From an uncultured delta proteobacterium (lineage in GTDB: Bacteria; Bdellovibrionota_C; UBA2361; OMII01): a DNA stretch of 33,472 nucleotides. The notes beneath the pieces were generated by a model. It was not told where the DNA came from. It ran no database searches and was given only the letters and a program-made list of their open reading frames with translations. Positions 1 to 6,513 of this stretch are shown one piece after another (position 1 is the first letter of the stretch; each line of letters opens with the position of its first letter). A program made the translations under genes and the position numbers. The stretch is taken from NCBI GenBank assembly GCA_903920005.1, contig CAIXKI010000222.1, forward strand, positions 1 to 33,472, written 5' to 3'.

Positions 1-205
1 CTGGGTGAATGTATACACCAAGCGTTCCCTCTGCGGCGGTCTTTGCAGAGCGCTTCTCGATATCCTTCAAGCCCTTCTTTCGAAGAACCTCAATCGCCTT
101 ATCGATCGAGCCTTCGGCCTCGTTCAAAGCGCCTTTGCAATCCATCATTCCGGCGCCGGTCATCTCGCGCAACTTCTTGATCATCTCACTGGTAATCTGT
201 GACAT
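1..205 (-). CDS. tsf: Translation elongation factor Ts (N-terminal part, cut by window edge)
   Basis: EF-Ts is the cytoplasmic nucleotide-exchange factor that regenerates EF-Tu-GTP. Only the first 68 residues are present. They start [20 protein letters not shown] and continue through [12 protein letters not shown] and an IEVLRKKGL segment, which is the canonical N-terminal UBA-like domain that contacts EF-Tu. The ATG at 203-205 is preceded by a good GGAG Shine-Dalgarno. It lies 95 bases downstream of rpsB on the same strand, the near-universal rpsB-tsf order, so it is probably co-transcribed. The rest of the gene lies beyond base 1. No oddities are visible in the fragment. Confidence 0.97.
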   Translation of the reverse strand, partial: MSQITSEMIKKLREMTGAGMMDCKGALNEAEGSIDKAIEVLRKKGLKDIEKRSAKTAAEGTLGVYIHP

Positions 206-249
206 AGCTTCTCCTCTATAGTTTCAAAAACTCTTAATGCATGCAGGAA

Positions 250-283
250 CGCGCACGGGACTTTTTACAGCCCTTCGTGCGCG
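250..283 (-). other. Hairpin in the rpsB-tsf spacer
   Basis: An 8-base perfect inverted repeat (250-257 and 276-283, CGCGCACG against CGTGCGCG) with an 18-base loop lies in the 95-base spacer between rpsB and tsf. No T-run directly follows it on the minus strand, so it is not a classical terminator. It could be a partial attenuator or processing/stability element that sets the rpsB to tsf ratio. That role is an inference from position only. Confidence 0.35.
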
Positions 284-300
284 CTCATTAGAACGGTTGG

Positions 301-1158
301 TTATGCTACTGCAGCTCCACCCTCAGTTACGCCTGAAACGTGTCCACGTCCGGCGTCACCGCGCTTTCCACCCTCAGCACCACCCTGAGGCTCGCCTGGA
401 ACGCGCGACTGATAGATAGCTCGCCCCTCGAGCACCGCGTCAGCGGCTGCCGAGATGAAGAGCTTCAATGCGCGAGCGGCATCGTCGTTTGATGGGATTG
501 GGAATGCGACATCTGCTGGGTCAGCGTTGGTATCTACGAGAGCCACAACCGGGATGTGAAGGCGGTTAGCCTCAGCAATCGCGATCTGCTCCTTAACAAC
601 GTCTACGATGAAGATGACGTCTGGAGTCTTCTTCATGTTACGGATACCGCCGAGGTTAGCCTCAAGCTTCTCAACCTGACGGCTGATATCAAGGCGCTCC
701 TTCTTGTGAAGGCGAACCTTTGAGTTCTCCATATTTGCCTCAGCAAGAAGGTTCTCAAGCTTGCGCATGCGCTCGATTGAGTTCTTCATCGTTTGGAAGT
801 TGCTCAAGCAACCACCCAACCAGCGAGAAGCGACGTAGAACGCTCCACAACGTGAAGCCTCTTCCTTGATAATGTCTTTTGCTTGCAGCTTTGTTCCAAC
901 GAAGAGAACGTTTCCACCGAGAGCTACGCGATCAACGATGTACTTGCGGGCGATCTCCCACTTCTTGAGAGTGATATCGAGATTGATGATGTGAACACCA
1001 TTGCGTGCTCCGTAAATGTACGGGAGCATTTTTGGATTCCAACGTTGGGTTTGGTGACCGTAGTGGGCGCCAGCGTCCATTAGGGAGCGGATGGTTACAG
1101 GAACGCTAGCCTCAATCGTAGACTGGGTAGCAGTAGCAGTGTTTTGTGTTGTACTCAT
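301..1158 (-). CDS. rpsB: 30S ribosomal protein S2
   Basis: S2 is a structural protein of the small ribosomal subunit, bound at the head/body junction. The protein has the family hallmarks: MDAGAHYGHQTQRWNPKM, IYGARNGVHIINLD, RWLGGCLSNF, and the PDVIFIVD and IPVVALVDTNADP segments. A longer open frame reaches base 1236, but the ATG at 1156-1158 is preceded by an AGAGG Shine-Dalgarno about 8 bases upstream. It gives a sensible 285-residue protein. That is longer than the E. coli protein because of a Thr/Ser-rich N-terminal lead (about 25 residues) and a Gly/Ala-rich C-terminal tail (last 30 or so residues). It is followed by tsf, and a promoter candidate sits about 130 bases upstream. Confidence 0.97.
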   Translation of the reverse strand: MSTTQNTATATQSTIEASVPVTIRSLMDAGAHYGHQTQRWNPKMLPYIYGARNGVHIINLDITLKKWEIARKYIVDRVALGGNVLFVGTKLQAKDIIKEEASRCGAFYVASRWLGGCLSNFQTMKNSIERMRKLENLLAEANMENSKVRLHKKERLDISRQVEKLEANLGGIRNMKKTPDVIFIVDVVKEQIAIAEANRLHIPVVALVDTNADPADVAFPIPSNDDAARALKLFISAAADAVLEGRAIYQSRVPGEPQGGAEGGKRGDAGRGHVSGVTEGGAAVA

Positions 1159-1286
1159 TTTTGCCTCTAGTGTCTTAGTTTGACCTCCCCGCCCGATTGA
1201 CCGCAAACAATCGTTGCTTCCCTTTGCGAGAAACACCGACCGTCAGCAGCACTAAGACCGATGCGGGTGCGATAAGTTAGCGGTGG

Positions 1287-1316
1287 GGTATACCATTTTC
1301 CGGGGCTAACTGCCAA
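1287..1316 (-). promoter_or_regulatory. Candidate sigma70-type promoter for rpsB-tsf
   Basis: On the minus strand TTGGCA (1311-1316) is followed after 18 bases by TATACC (1287-1292), close to the -35/-10 consensus. It points at rpsB and would give a leader of about 120 bases, long enough for the autogenous control known for S2 operons. The match is by eye; no start site is known. Confidence 0.45.
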
Positions 1317-1487
1317 CTATCCCCCAATTTTTCCCCCGGTCATAAAATATGACGCAGGATGCGACTAAGGTTCAAGGTTTTGGTACCTTAGAGGGGTTGC
1401 CTTGGACGCTTTTGGCGGAGAGCTTCGGAAAGCTATGCCCAAAAAGCACCATTTACCCGTTTTTTAGTATAGATACAGGTAGTTACA

Positions 1488-2288
1488 ATGCAAAAGCTGA
1501 TTCATCTCGTTATGGACTACGCTCCCGGAGACCTCGCCTGCGCTGAAGTTGTCTCCGCCATGGCTGCCCAGATACCAGCCGATTATCACTGGCATATCAC
1601 CTCAGTAGCGAGCTTTGACACCGTCTCGACCGGCTTCGTCGTAGCCCAACTCGGCAACCAATCCGAAAAGCTCCGGCCAAAAGAGACCCTTATATACGCC
1701 AACTGTGCTCCCAGAAAGGACCGCCGAGAGGCCCGCACCAATAACGAGGGAGAGGGCTTTCTCTATGGAATCCTCAACAGTGGTGTCGGCGTGATGGCGG
1801 TTAACTCAGGCTATTCACTCTCGTTCGTGCGGGATGAGCTTAAGGAGCTCTGGAAGATCAAGGTGGACGTCGCCGGCTCCCAGTTCCGCTCTCGCGACAA
1901 CTTTCCTCAGCTTGTTGGTCAAGCCGCTCGCGGAGAGAAGGAGTTCTTAATTGAGCGTCTCGATCCACACGCCGTCATCGCGCCGCCGCCTCGCTCAGCG
2001 ATCGGCTACATAGACTCGTTCGGAAATCTTAAGACGACGATCCGTGAGGGAGACTCCGAGTTGGACGGACTAGAGCCGGGTCAGCGAGTAACTATCACAA
2101 TCAACGATGTACAGATGTCAGCAACCGTCGCATCGGGCAGCTTCAACGTCCAAGAAGGCGACATCGCCTTCTCCCCGGGATCCAGTGGACACACTCGAAA
2201 GTATTGGGAGATCTTCCAGCGCGGCGGATCCGCGTGGCACACCTACAGAAAACCACGCCCCGGTTCCCACATAACGATTCGCGCGTAG
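1488..2288 (+). CDS. SAM hydroxide adenosyltransferase (DUF62) family protein, divergent
   Basis: Characterised members of this family use SAM and hydroxide/water to release adenosine and L-methionine. The 266-residue length fits. The C-terminal half carries the family signature: GYIDSFGNLKTTI (about residues 172-184), then a beta-barrel-like stretch with EGDIAFSPGSSG (about 223-234). The N-terminal half is divergent. The first strand reads LVMDYAPGD rather than the usual TDFG-type start, and the central VDPGVG-type motif is not obvious, although NSGVGVMAVNSGYSLSFV resembles the loop around the nucleoside pocket. The ATG at 1488 has a modest AGG upstream. It is divergent from rpsB and followed by a strong terminator. 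It could instead be a catalytically altered paralogue. Confidence 0.75.
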   Translation: MQKLIHLVMDYAPGDLACAEVVSAMAAQIPADYHWHITSVASFDTVSTGFVVAQLGNQSEKLRPKETLIYANCAPRKDRREARTNNEGEGFLYGILNSGVGVMAVNSGYSLSFVRDELKELWKIKVDVAGSQFRSRDNFPQLVGQAARGEKEFLIERLDPHAVIAPPPRSAIGYIDSFGNLKTTIREGDSELDGLEPGQRVTITINDVQMSATVASGSFNVQEGDIAFSPGSSGHTRKYWEIFQRGGSAWHTYRKPRPGSHITIRA

Positions 2289-2311
2289 CTCAAGAGCCAC
2301 GCACAAAAACA

Positions 2312-2360
2312 ACGGCAGGGTCGGCGAGTTTTTACCTCGCGGACCCTGCCGTGTTTTTCT
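2312..2360. terminator. Bidirectional rho-independent terminator
   Basis: An 11-base perfect stem (2312-2322 ACGGCAGGGTC with 2342-2352 GACCCTGCCGT), extended by an inner GCGAG/CTCGC pairing, is followed on the plus strand by TTTTTCT (2354-2360). On the minus strand it is followed by a TTGTTTTTG run. It sits between two convergent genes ending at 2288 (plus) and 2393 (minus) and probably serves both. Confidence 0.85.
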
Positions 2361-2392
2361 GTCGATACGCGACTCGCCTACACTACGGGGAG

Positions 2393-2692
2393 CTATTTTT
2401 CGGCGCGTTCAGCCTCTATACGTCGACGCTCAGCTTGCGCCTCCTCCTCTTCAGCTGACTCAATCTCTCGATTGCGAGCGTTAGTCTCGACGGTCGCCTC
2501 ATCCTGAACCACGCCTGCCGATATCTGATCCTCCTCAAGCCGTTCGATCTTAGATTTGGCGAGGTCCGCGTCGATCTGCGCCTGGCGAGCGACAGCCTCA
2601 GGATCCTTTCCTTGGGCGACACAATGTAAGGAGGTCGCTGCGACACAAAGAAGTGCGAGACTCATAAAAACTTTTACGGTGGTAATGCTCAT
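2393..2692 (-). CDS. Small exported coiled-coil protein, function unknown
   Basis: This is a 99-residue protein. Residues 1-26 form a Sec signal peptide (VFMSLALLCVAATSLHCVAQ). There is a cysteine at 24, but SLHC is a poor lipobox, so signal peptidase I cleavage near VAQ-G is as likely as lipidation. The mature part is almost wholly charged and helical, with KIERLEEDQ, then EIESAEEEEAQAERRRIEAE near the end, and is strongly predicted to be alpha-helical/coiled coil. The start is supported by an AAAGGGG Shine-Dalgarno 8 bases upstream. No family is recognised. It is transcribed toward the shared terminator at 2312-2360 as a single-gene unit. Confidence 0.65.
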   Translation of the reverse strand: MSITTVKVFMSLALLCVAATSLHCVAQGKDPEAVARQAQIDADLAKSKIERLEEDQISAGVVQDEATVETNARNREIESAEEEEAQAERRRIEAERAEK

Positions 2693-2876
2693 AAATGTCC
2701 CCTTTTGATTATAGGTTTATGCCTCTTAAAACGGTCTAAAAAAGCTTCCCAGCGAAACGGACGAGGAGAGCAGAGAACCGTAGCCTCTCTATCTGTGATA
2801 CAGCAACAATTTTTTGGCAAGCCATATCACCATCCTGCTTAGGGCAGGGGCGTAGGTCCATGGCACCAACAACGAG

Positions 2877-3668
2877 CTAAAGAGAACTGAGCGCCACCCT
2901 TTCAAAGATTGCGAACGCTTCCCTACCCTTGCTGCCCAAATCGAGGCTCCATTCATTCACGTAGAGCTCAACATGCTTCCAAATAACCTCATCTCCGAGC
3001 TCTTGAGCGTAACGCCTCATAGTTGGAAGGGTTTCCTCTCGGTGCGCGTGTGCGTATTCGATAGAACGACGAATAGCCGAAGTGACCGCTTTTCGGTGCT
3101 CCACCGGCAGCGTGCGATCCGCGACGATGCACCCAAGCGGCAGAGGCACGTTGTACTTCTCCTCCCAAAGAGCCCCAAGGTCCGCCACAAGAGAGAGACC
3201 ACTCTCTTGGTAGGTAAATCGCCCCTCATGAATCACTATCCCGTAATCCACCTCGCCGCGCTCAAGCGCGGGCATAATCTCTGAAAAAACCACGTGGGAG
3301 ATAGCTGCAGCTTGCGGAAAGAAGTTTCGAAAGAGCATACACGCAGTGGTCATGCTTCCAGGCGCGAGAACTTTCGCTTCTGCCGAAAGGGGCGGCGCGC
3401 CCTTTCGCGCAAGAACGAGTGGACCAACACCGTATCCGAGAGCAGCCCCTGCCCCACACAGCTCATAGCGCTCGCGAAGGAGCATCGCGCCGAAGCAACT
3501 CGCCTTAGAGAAGGCATAATCCCCCCGAGCGAGGCCTTCATTGAGCTGCTGTACATCCAGAAGCTCGATGTCGAGATCGAAGCCCTCACAGTGCACCCGC
3601 CCCGTAAGGAGGGCGTGAAACATGAACGTATCGTTTGGACAGGTTGAGATTCCGAGCCTATAGCGCAT
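2877..3668 (-). CDS. mqnD: 1,4-dihydroxy-6-naphthoate synthase (futalosine menaquinone pathway)
   Basis: MqnD converts cyclic dehypoxanthine futalosine to 1,4-dihydroxy-6-naphthoate, a late step of the futalosine route to menaquinone. The 263-residue protein has the family start ISTCPNDTFMFHALLTG (residues 7-23), DVQQLNEGLARGDYAFSKAS (about 38-57), GYGVGPLVLARK, PGSMTTACMLFRNFFP and a VDYGIVIHEGRFTY substrate-pocket segment. It has the periplasmic-binding-protein-like fold of the family. No other mqn gene lies in the window, so the pathway must be completed elsewhere. The ATG at 3666-3668 sits immediately after a hairpin whose loop carries AGGA. Presence of this gene implies menaquinone-based respiration. 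Confidence 0.93.
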   Translation of the reverse strand: MRYRLGISTCPNDTFMFHALLTGRVHCEGFDLDIELLDVQQLNEGLARGDYAFSKASCFGAMLLRERYELCGAGAALGYGVGPLVLARKGAPPLSAEAKVLAPGSMTTACMLFRNFFPQAAAISHVVFSEIMPALERGEVDYGIVIHEGRFTYQESGLSLVADLGALWEEKYNVPLPLGCIVADRTLPVEHRKAVTSAIRRSIEYAHAHREETLPTMRRYAQELGDEVIWKHVELYVNEWSLDLGSKGREAFAIFERVALSSL

Positions 3669-3686
3669 GTGCGGTTCCTACCGCAC
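3669..3686 (-). promoter_or_regulatory. Hairpin presenting the mqnD ribosome binding site
   Basis: On the minus strand GTGCGGT-AGGA-ACCGCAC forms a perfect 7-base-pair stem with a four-base loop. The loop is the only Shine-Dalgarno-like sequence (AGGA), and the stem ends directly against the ATG of mqnD. The structure is seen directly in the sequence. A role in translational control (a protein or temperature gate) is inference. Confidence 0.5.
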
Positions 3687-3719
3687 TTAGTCAGGGCGAG
3701 CAACGTGCGGCCTGGATTA

Positions 3720-3739
3720 CGGTCGGCGAGGCCGGTGGC
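3720..3739 (-). repeat. Inverted copy of a GCCGGC-type palindromic repeat
   Basis: Read on the minus strand this 20-mer matches the palindromic repeat at 3841-3860 at 17 of 20 positions. It opens the composite repeat patch that fills the region between mqnD and the downstream-oriented lipoprotein gene. Confidence 0.5.
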
Positions 3740-3745
3740 GGGTAG

Positions 3746-3945
3746 AAATGTTTTACGCGTTTGATATCGCGGGAACGATTGGAGGGACGATCGTCGCGGG
3801 TGCATGCGAATCGAATAATTATCGCGGGCGCGATTGGAGGGCCGGCGGCCTCGCCGGCCGCAGGTACAAATGTTTCAACGCGTTTGATGTTGCCGGTCGC
3901 GACAAGCCCCGGCGAGGCTCCGCCTCGGCTAGCCGCCGGCCCTCC
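3746..3945. repeat. Composite repeat patch (direct and inverted repeats, REP/MITE-like)
   Basis: Three repeat pairs interleave here. First, 21-mers at 3766-3786 and 3821-3841 match at 19 of 21 positions (ATCGCGGG..CGATTGGAGGG). Second, about 20-base units at 3746-3765 and 3868-3888 (AAATGTTT..ACGCGTTTGAT) match apart from a short substitution and one indel. Third, a perfect 14-base inverted repeat occurs at 3836-3849 and 3932-3945 (GGAGGGCCGGCGGC and its complement), able to fold a long hairpin. A 20-base palindromic core at 3841-3860 recurs at 12068-12087 inside oleD. Frames open across it on both strands look like GC-rich shadows, not genes. The most likely identity is a non-coding, genome-dispersed palindromic element. 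Confidence 0.65.
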
Positions 3946-3952
3946 AGGGTCT

Positions 3953-4423
3953 TTACGAAACCTTCGTAGCATCACCGTAGTAGGTGACGGAGCACGATAT
4001 TGGATCTTCCGAAGATCCGGGCGTATTACAATCAGTAAACTGGATAAGAAGCGTCACTCGAGCCTTATCCGTTCCAGCATCAAGATATCCAACCGTGGAT
4101 AATGTCGACACGCACGAATACGGCGCGATAGATCCGTAATTTCCAAACGTAGGCGCTGAGGCGATAAAGCTGATCACTTCTCCGGAGCCCTGCCCTCCCG
4201 TGGCGGTGCTTCCATCGACCGCGACAACGGTAAACACATCGTTCACGTCGGTAGTCACCGTCATTGGAAAAAGCGGATTAATATCGGATCTGACGGAGAA
4301 GGGACAGTTGTTTTGATTCGAGGTGTAGGAACCTTCCCACACGCCATCGAATGACACCGAATCCTCGCTACCACAACCGAACAAGGAACAAACAAGAGTG
4401 AAAATAAGTAGATGCTTCTTCAT
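3953..4423 (-). CDS. Lipoprotein of unknown function
   Basis: This is a 156-residue protein with a clear lipoprotein signal: MKKHLLIFTLVCSLFGC, with lipobox LFGC and acylation expected at Cys17. A +2 Gly and +3 Ser suggest outer-membrane sorting if Lol rules apply. The mature part begins SEDSVSFDGVWEGSYTS and is rich in beta-prone, Thr/Ser/Asp-rich segments. At least four further cysteines could form disulfides in the periplasm. The DGVWEGSYTS opening resembles small beta-barrel lipoproteins, but no family is recognised. The open frame extends to 4504, but the ATG at 4421-4423 is the one that starts the signal peptide. It follows psd on the same strand with an 81-base gap. Confidence 0.7.
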   Translation of the reverse strand: MKKHLLIFTLVCSLFGCGSEDSVSFDGVWEGSYTSNQNNCPFSVRSDINPLFPMTVTTDVNDVFTVVAVDGSTATGGQGSGEVISFIASAPTFGNYGSIAPYSCVSTLSTVGYLDAGTDKARVTLLIQFTDCNTPGSSEDPISCSVTYYGDATKVS

Positions 4424-4504
4424 GATATATTCCCGCCGTTTATAGCCCATAGTCCTATAAAGGCAACACAACTTTATCTGCTGTGCGTGTTTTGGATCCT
4501 CCAC

Positions 4505-5323
4505 CTAGGCCAAAGGTCGTCCGTAGGTAACCTTCTCAAGCGGCTTTGCTTGAGATACATCGGCCGGACGCTTTTCAAATACAACGAGCACACTAGAACC
4601 CATCTTAAAGGTACCAAGCTTTTCTCCCCTACTTACCGCAATCGGATTCGAATGCTCAATCGAACGCTGCGCGTGTCGTACCCATGGCGCGGTGTTGGTC
4701 TCAAGGGTGTCGTAGGCGAGCGCGATACGCCCGACGTTTGTGGCGCCGACCATGACCACGGCTACCAGCCCCTGCGCACTCTCGATGAAGGTCACAACTC
4801 GCTCATTGACACAGAAGAGGCCATCTACTGAGGCTAGAGCCCAATCGTTTACGGGCCACAACTTTCCGGGAATATGCACCGTCCGCACGATCTTTCCGTC
4901 AACGGGGCTAAAGATGTGGTGAGCGTCTTGCGGCGAGAGGTAGTAGTTCCAAAGCTGCCCCTGGGCAAAGCGTGAAACGAACGGATCGTTTCCGAGAAGC
5001 GCGGAGACGGTAAAGGTTTTACCTTTCACCTGAGTCACCTCCCCACCACTTGAGAGATCGACCGCTGCGCGTAGAGTGCCGTCAACTGGACACACTACCC
5101 CTTCCGCGATGGGTCTAAGATGAGGCTTGAGGTCGCGCGTGAAAAATTCCCCTATCGAACGGAAATCTCGCATCGGGCGAGTCGCCATCGAAGGGTCGAT
5201 CTTGTAGGCGTTCACAAACCAACCTACAAGCCAGCCAGAAAAAGGCTGAGGCAAGGGGATATTCGCCATCGTACCGATAAACCAACTTAGGTACGACTTG
5301 GGAAGAAAGGAGATATACTTCAT
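4505..5323 (-). CDS. psd: Phosphatidylserine decarboxylase proenzyme
   Basis: Psd is a membrane-associated pyruvoyl enzyme making phosphatidylethanolamine from phosphatidylserine. The 272-residue proenzyme has EFFTRDLKPHLRPI (59-72), the catalytic-Asp motif CPVDG (Asp81), YYLSPQDAHHIFSPVDG (127-143, with the triad His) and the self-cleavage site at 241-244. That site reads MGSS rather than the common LGST or FGST. Gly242-Ser243 is the expected scission point, leaving an alpha chain with an N-terminal pyruvoyl from Ser243. VFEKRP follows as in the family. The start has an AGGGG about 10 bases upstream. It sits 36 bases downstream of a 2-hydroxyacid dehydrogenase gene and is probably co-transcribed with it. 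Confidence 0.92.
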   Translation of the reverse strand: MKYISFLPKSYLSWFIGTMANIPLPQPFSGWLVGWFVNAYKIDPSMATRPMRDFRSIGEFFTRDLKPHLRPIAEGVVCPVDGTLRAAVDLSSGGEVTQVKGKTFTVSALLGNDPFVSRFAQGQLWNYYLSPQDAHHIFSPVDGKIVRTVHIPGKLWPVNDWALASVDGLFCVNERVVTFIESAQGLVAVVMVGATNVGRIALAYDTLETNTAPWVRHAQRSIEHSNPIAVSRGEKLGTFKMGSSVLVVFEKRPADVSQAKPLEKVTYGRPLA

Positions 5324-5359
5324 TCGAAAAACCCCTTTCGTAAGGAGAAGGATAGGAAT

Positions 5360-6379
5360 CTAGGCTGTCTGGGCTTTCACGGCCGGAGCCCCCTGGAGCG
5401 CCCTGATGATATTGTCGACTGCGGCAGATCCCTGACGCACGACGCTCTCATAGGTTCGGCTCCCTACGTGGGGAGTAAGGTGCACGTTGTGCAATCCAAG
5501 AAGGGGATTATCTTGCTGTACAGGCTCCGGATCGAGAACGTCCGCGCCATATCCCGCCACCTGCCCACTCTTAATCGAATCGGCCATGGCGCGCTGATCA
5601 ACCAAGGCGCCTCGACTGACATTCACGATATACACCCCACGTTTGCACATCGCCAGGCGACGACGATTGAGGAACGACTGGTTATCTTTCGTGAGGCTCA
5701 TGTGTACAGAGAGGAAGTCAACGTGCGGAAATACATCCTCATCTCTCGGAGCGCGTTGAACCACCGGCGGATATTCATTGAAGAGAGAATCACTAAACAC
5801 CTTTGAAAGGTGTTCAAGATACGCGGTGTGTTGAGCGGACCACGAGGTATTGAACACGCGAACGTTCATTCCGAACGCCATCGCTCGTTTCGCGACCTCT
5901 TTGCCAACGCGCCCAAAACCCAAGATTCCAAGGGTCTTTCCCGCGAGCTCTCGGCCGGTCTGACGACGCCACTCACCCTTGTGGACCATAGCGTTCTGCT
6001 CAGGGATGCACCGGGTCAAGCTGAGCAAGAGTCCAAAGGTGAGTTCTGTCACCGTAGTGTGATTGACACCTGGCGTGTTCGTCACGCGGATGCCCAGCTT
6101 TTCAGCTTCGGGGAGATCTATCTTGTCGAGACCAACACCGTACTTACTGATCACCTTTGCGCGTGGAGAGGCGGCTTTAAGAACCTTTCCGTTAAAGTCA
6201 TCCTCTCCGCAGAGGAACGCATCGAAACGGTTACCATCACCGATGTAGGAGAGGAGCTGGTCCTCATTGAGAGGCCCACGAGCCTTGACCACTTCCCATC
6301 CAGTGTCCTGGAGACGCTTTACGTGATCACCCGGGGTATCGATGAAGCTCGACGTGGAGACGAGAACTGAATACGTCAT
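5360..6379 (-). CDS. D-isomer-specific 2-hydroxyacid dehydrogenase, phosphoglycerate dehydrogenase type
   Basis: This is an NAD-dependent dehydrogenase of the family that includes SerA and phosphonate/glyoxylate reductases. The 339-residue protein has a Rossmann NAD site GILGFGRVGKEVAKRAMAFG (151-170) and the three catalytic residues: Arg256 in VNVSRGALVD, Glu285 in VLDPEP and His304 in LTPHVGSRT. The N-terminal substrate domain has KYGVGLDKIDLPEAEKLGI and NTPGVNHTTVTELTFGLLL, matching phosphoglycerate dehydrogenase-like members. An extra loop of about 30 residues (190-218) lies before FPHVDFLSVHMSL. There is no C-terminal ACT domain, so it would not be serine-inhibited in the E. coli manner. 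It lies directly upstream of psd. A role in serine supply is plausible, but substrate is not proven. Confidence 0.8.
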   Translation of the reverse strand: MTYSVLVSTSSFIDTPGDHVKRLQDTGWEVVKARGPLNEDQLLSYIGDGNRFDAFLCGEDDFNGKVLKAASPRAKVISKYGVGLDKIDLPEAEKLGIRVTNTPGVNHTTVTELTFGLLLSLTRCIPEQNAMVHKGEWRRQTGRELAGKTLGILGFGRVGKEVAKRAMAFGMNVRVFNTSWSAQHTAYLEHLSKVFSDSLFNEYPPVVQRAPRDEDVFPHVDFLSVHMSLTKDNQSFLNRRRLAMCKRGVYIVNVSRGALVDQRAMADSIKSGQVAGYGADVLDPEPVQQDNPLLGLHNVHLTPHVGSRTYESVVRQGSAAVDNIIRALQGAPAVKAQTA

Positions 6380-6427
6380 GCAGGTACCTACCTTATCCGC
6401 GGCCCATTATAGGCCCCTTGTAAGCCC

Positions 6428-6468
6428 CTACCCTAACAGGGCGACGACCAACGGCGTCGCTAGGGTAG
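6428..6468. terminator. Strong hairpin between dapL and the dehydrogenase gene (terminator-like, no T-run)
   Basis: An 8-base perfect outer stem (6428-6435 CTACCCTA with 6461-6468 TAGGGTAG) and a 6-base inner stem (6441-6446 GCGACG with 6455-6460 CGTCGC) are separated by a one-sided five-base bulge. No U-tract follows on either strand, so it may be a stability or processing hairpin, a rho-assisted terminator after dapL, or a leader element for the downstream gene. Confidence 0.4.
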
Positions 6469-6513
6469 AGGAACTCTCTCATGGGAGGACGGTACCAAAG
6501 GGCCCCACCCCGA

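Noticed and set aside
1159-1236. Upstream extension of the S2 protein
   Set aside because: The longer frame lacks homology to S2; the internal ATG at 1156-1158 has the good ribosome site.
3350-3975. Overlapping open frames on both strands across the repeat patch and mqnD
   Set aside because: GC-rich repeats suppress stop codons; mqnD explains the left part and the products to the right are low-complexity.
5810-6370. 186-codon plus-strand open frame
   Set aside because: Antisense to the hydroxyacid dehydrogenase with intact catalytic residues; no independent coding signal.
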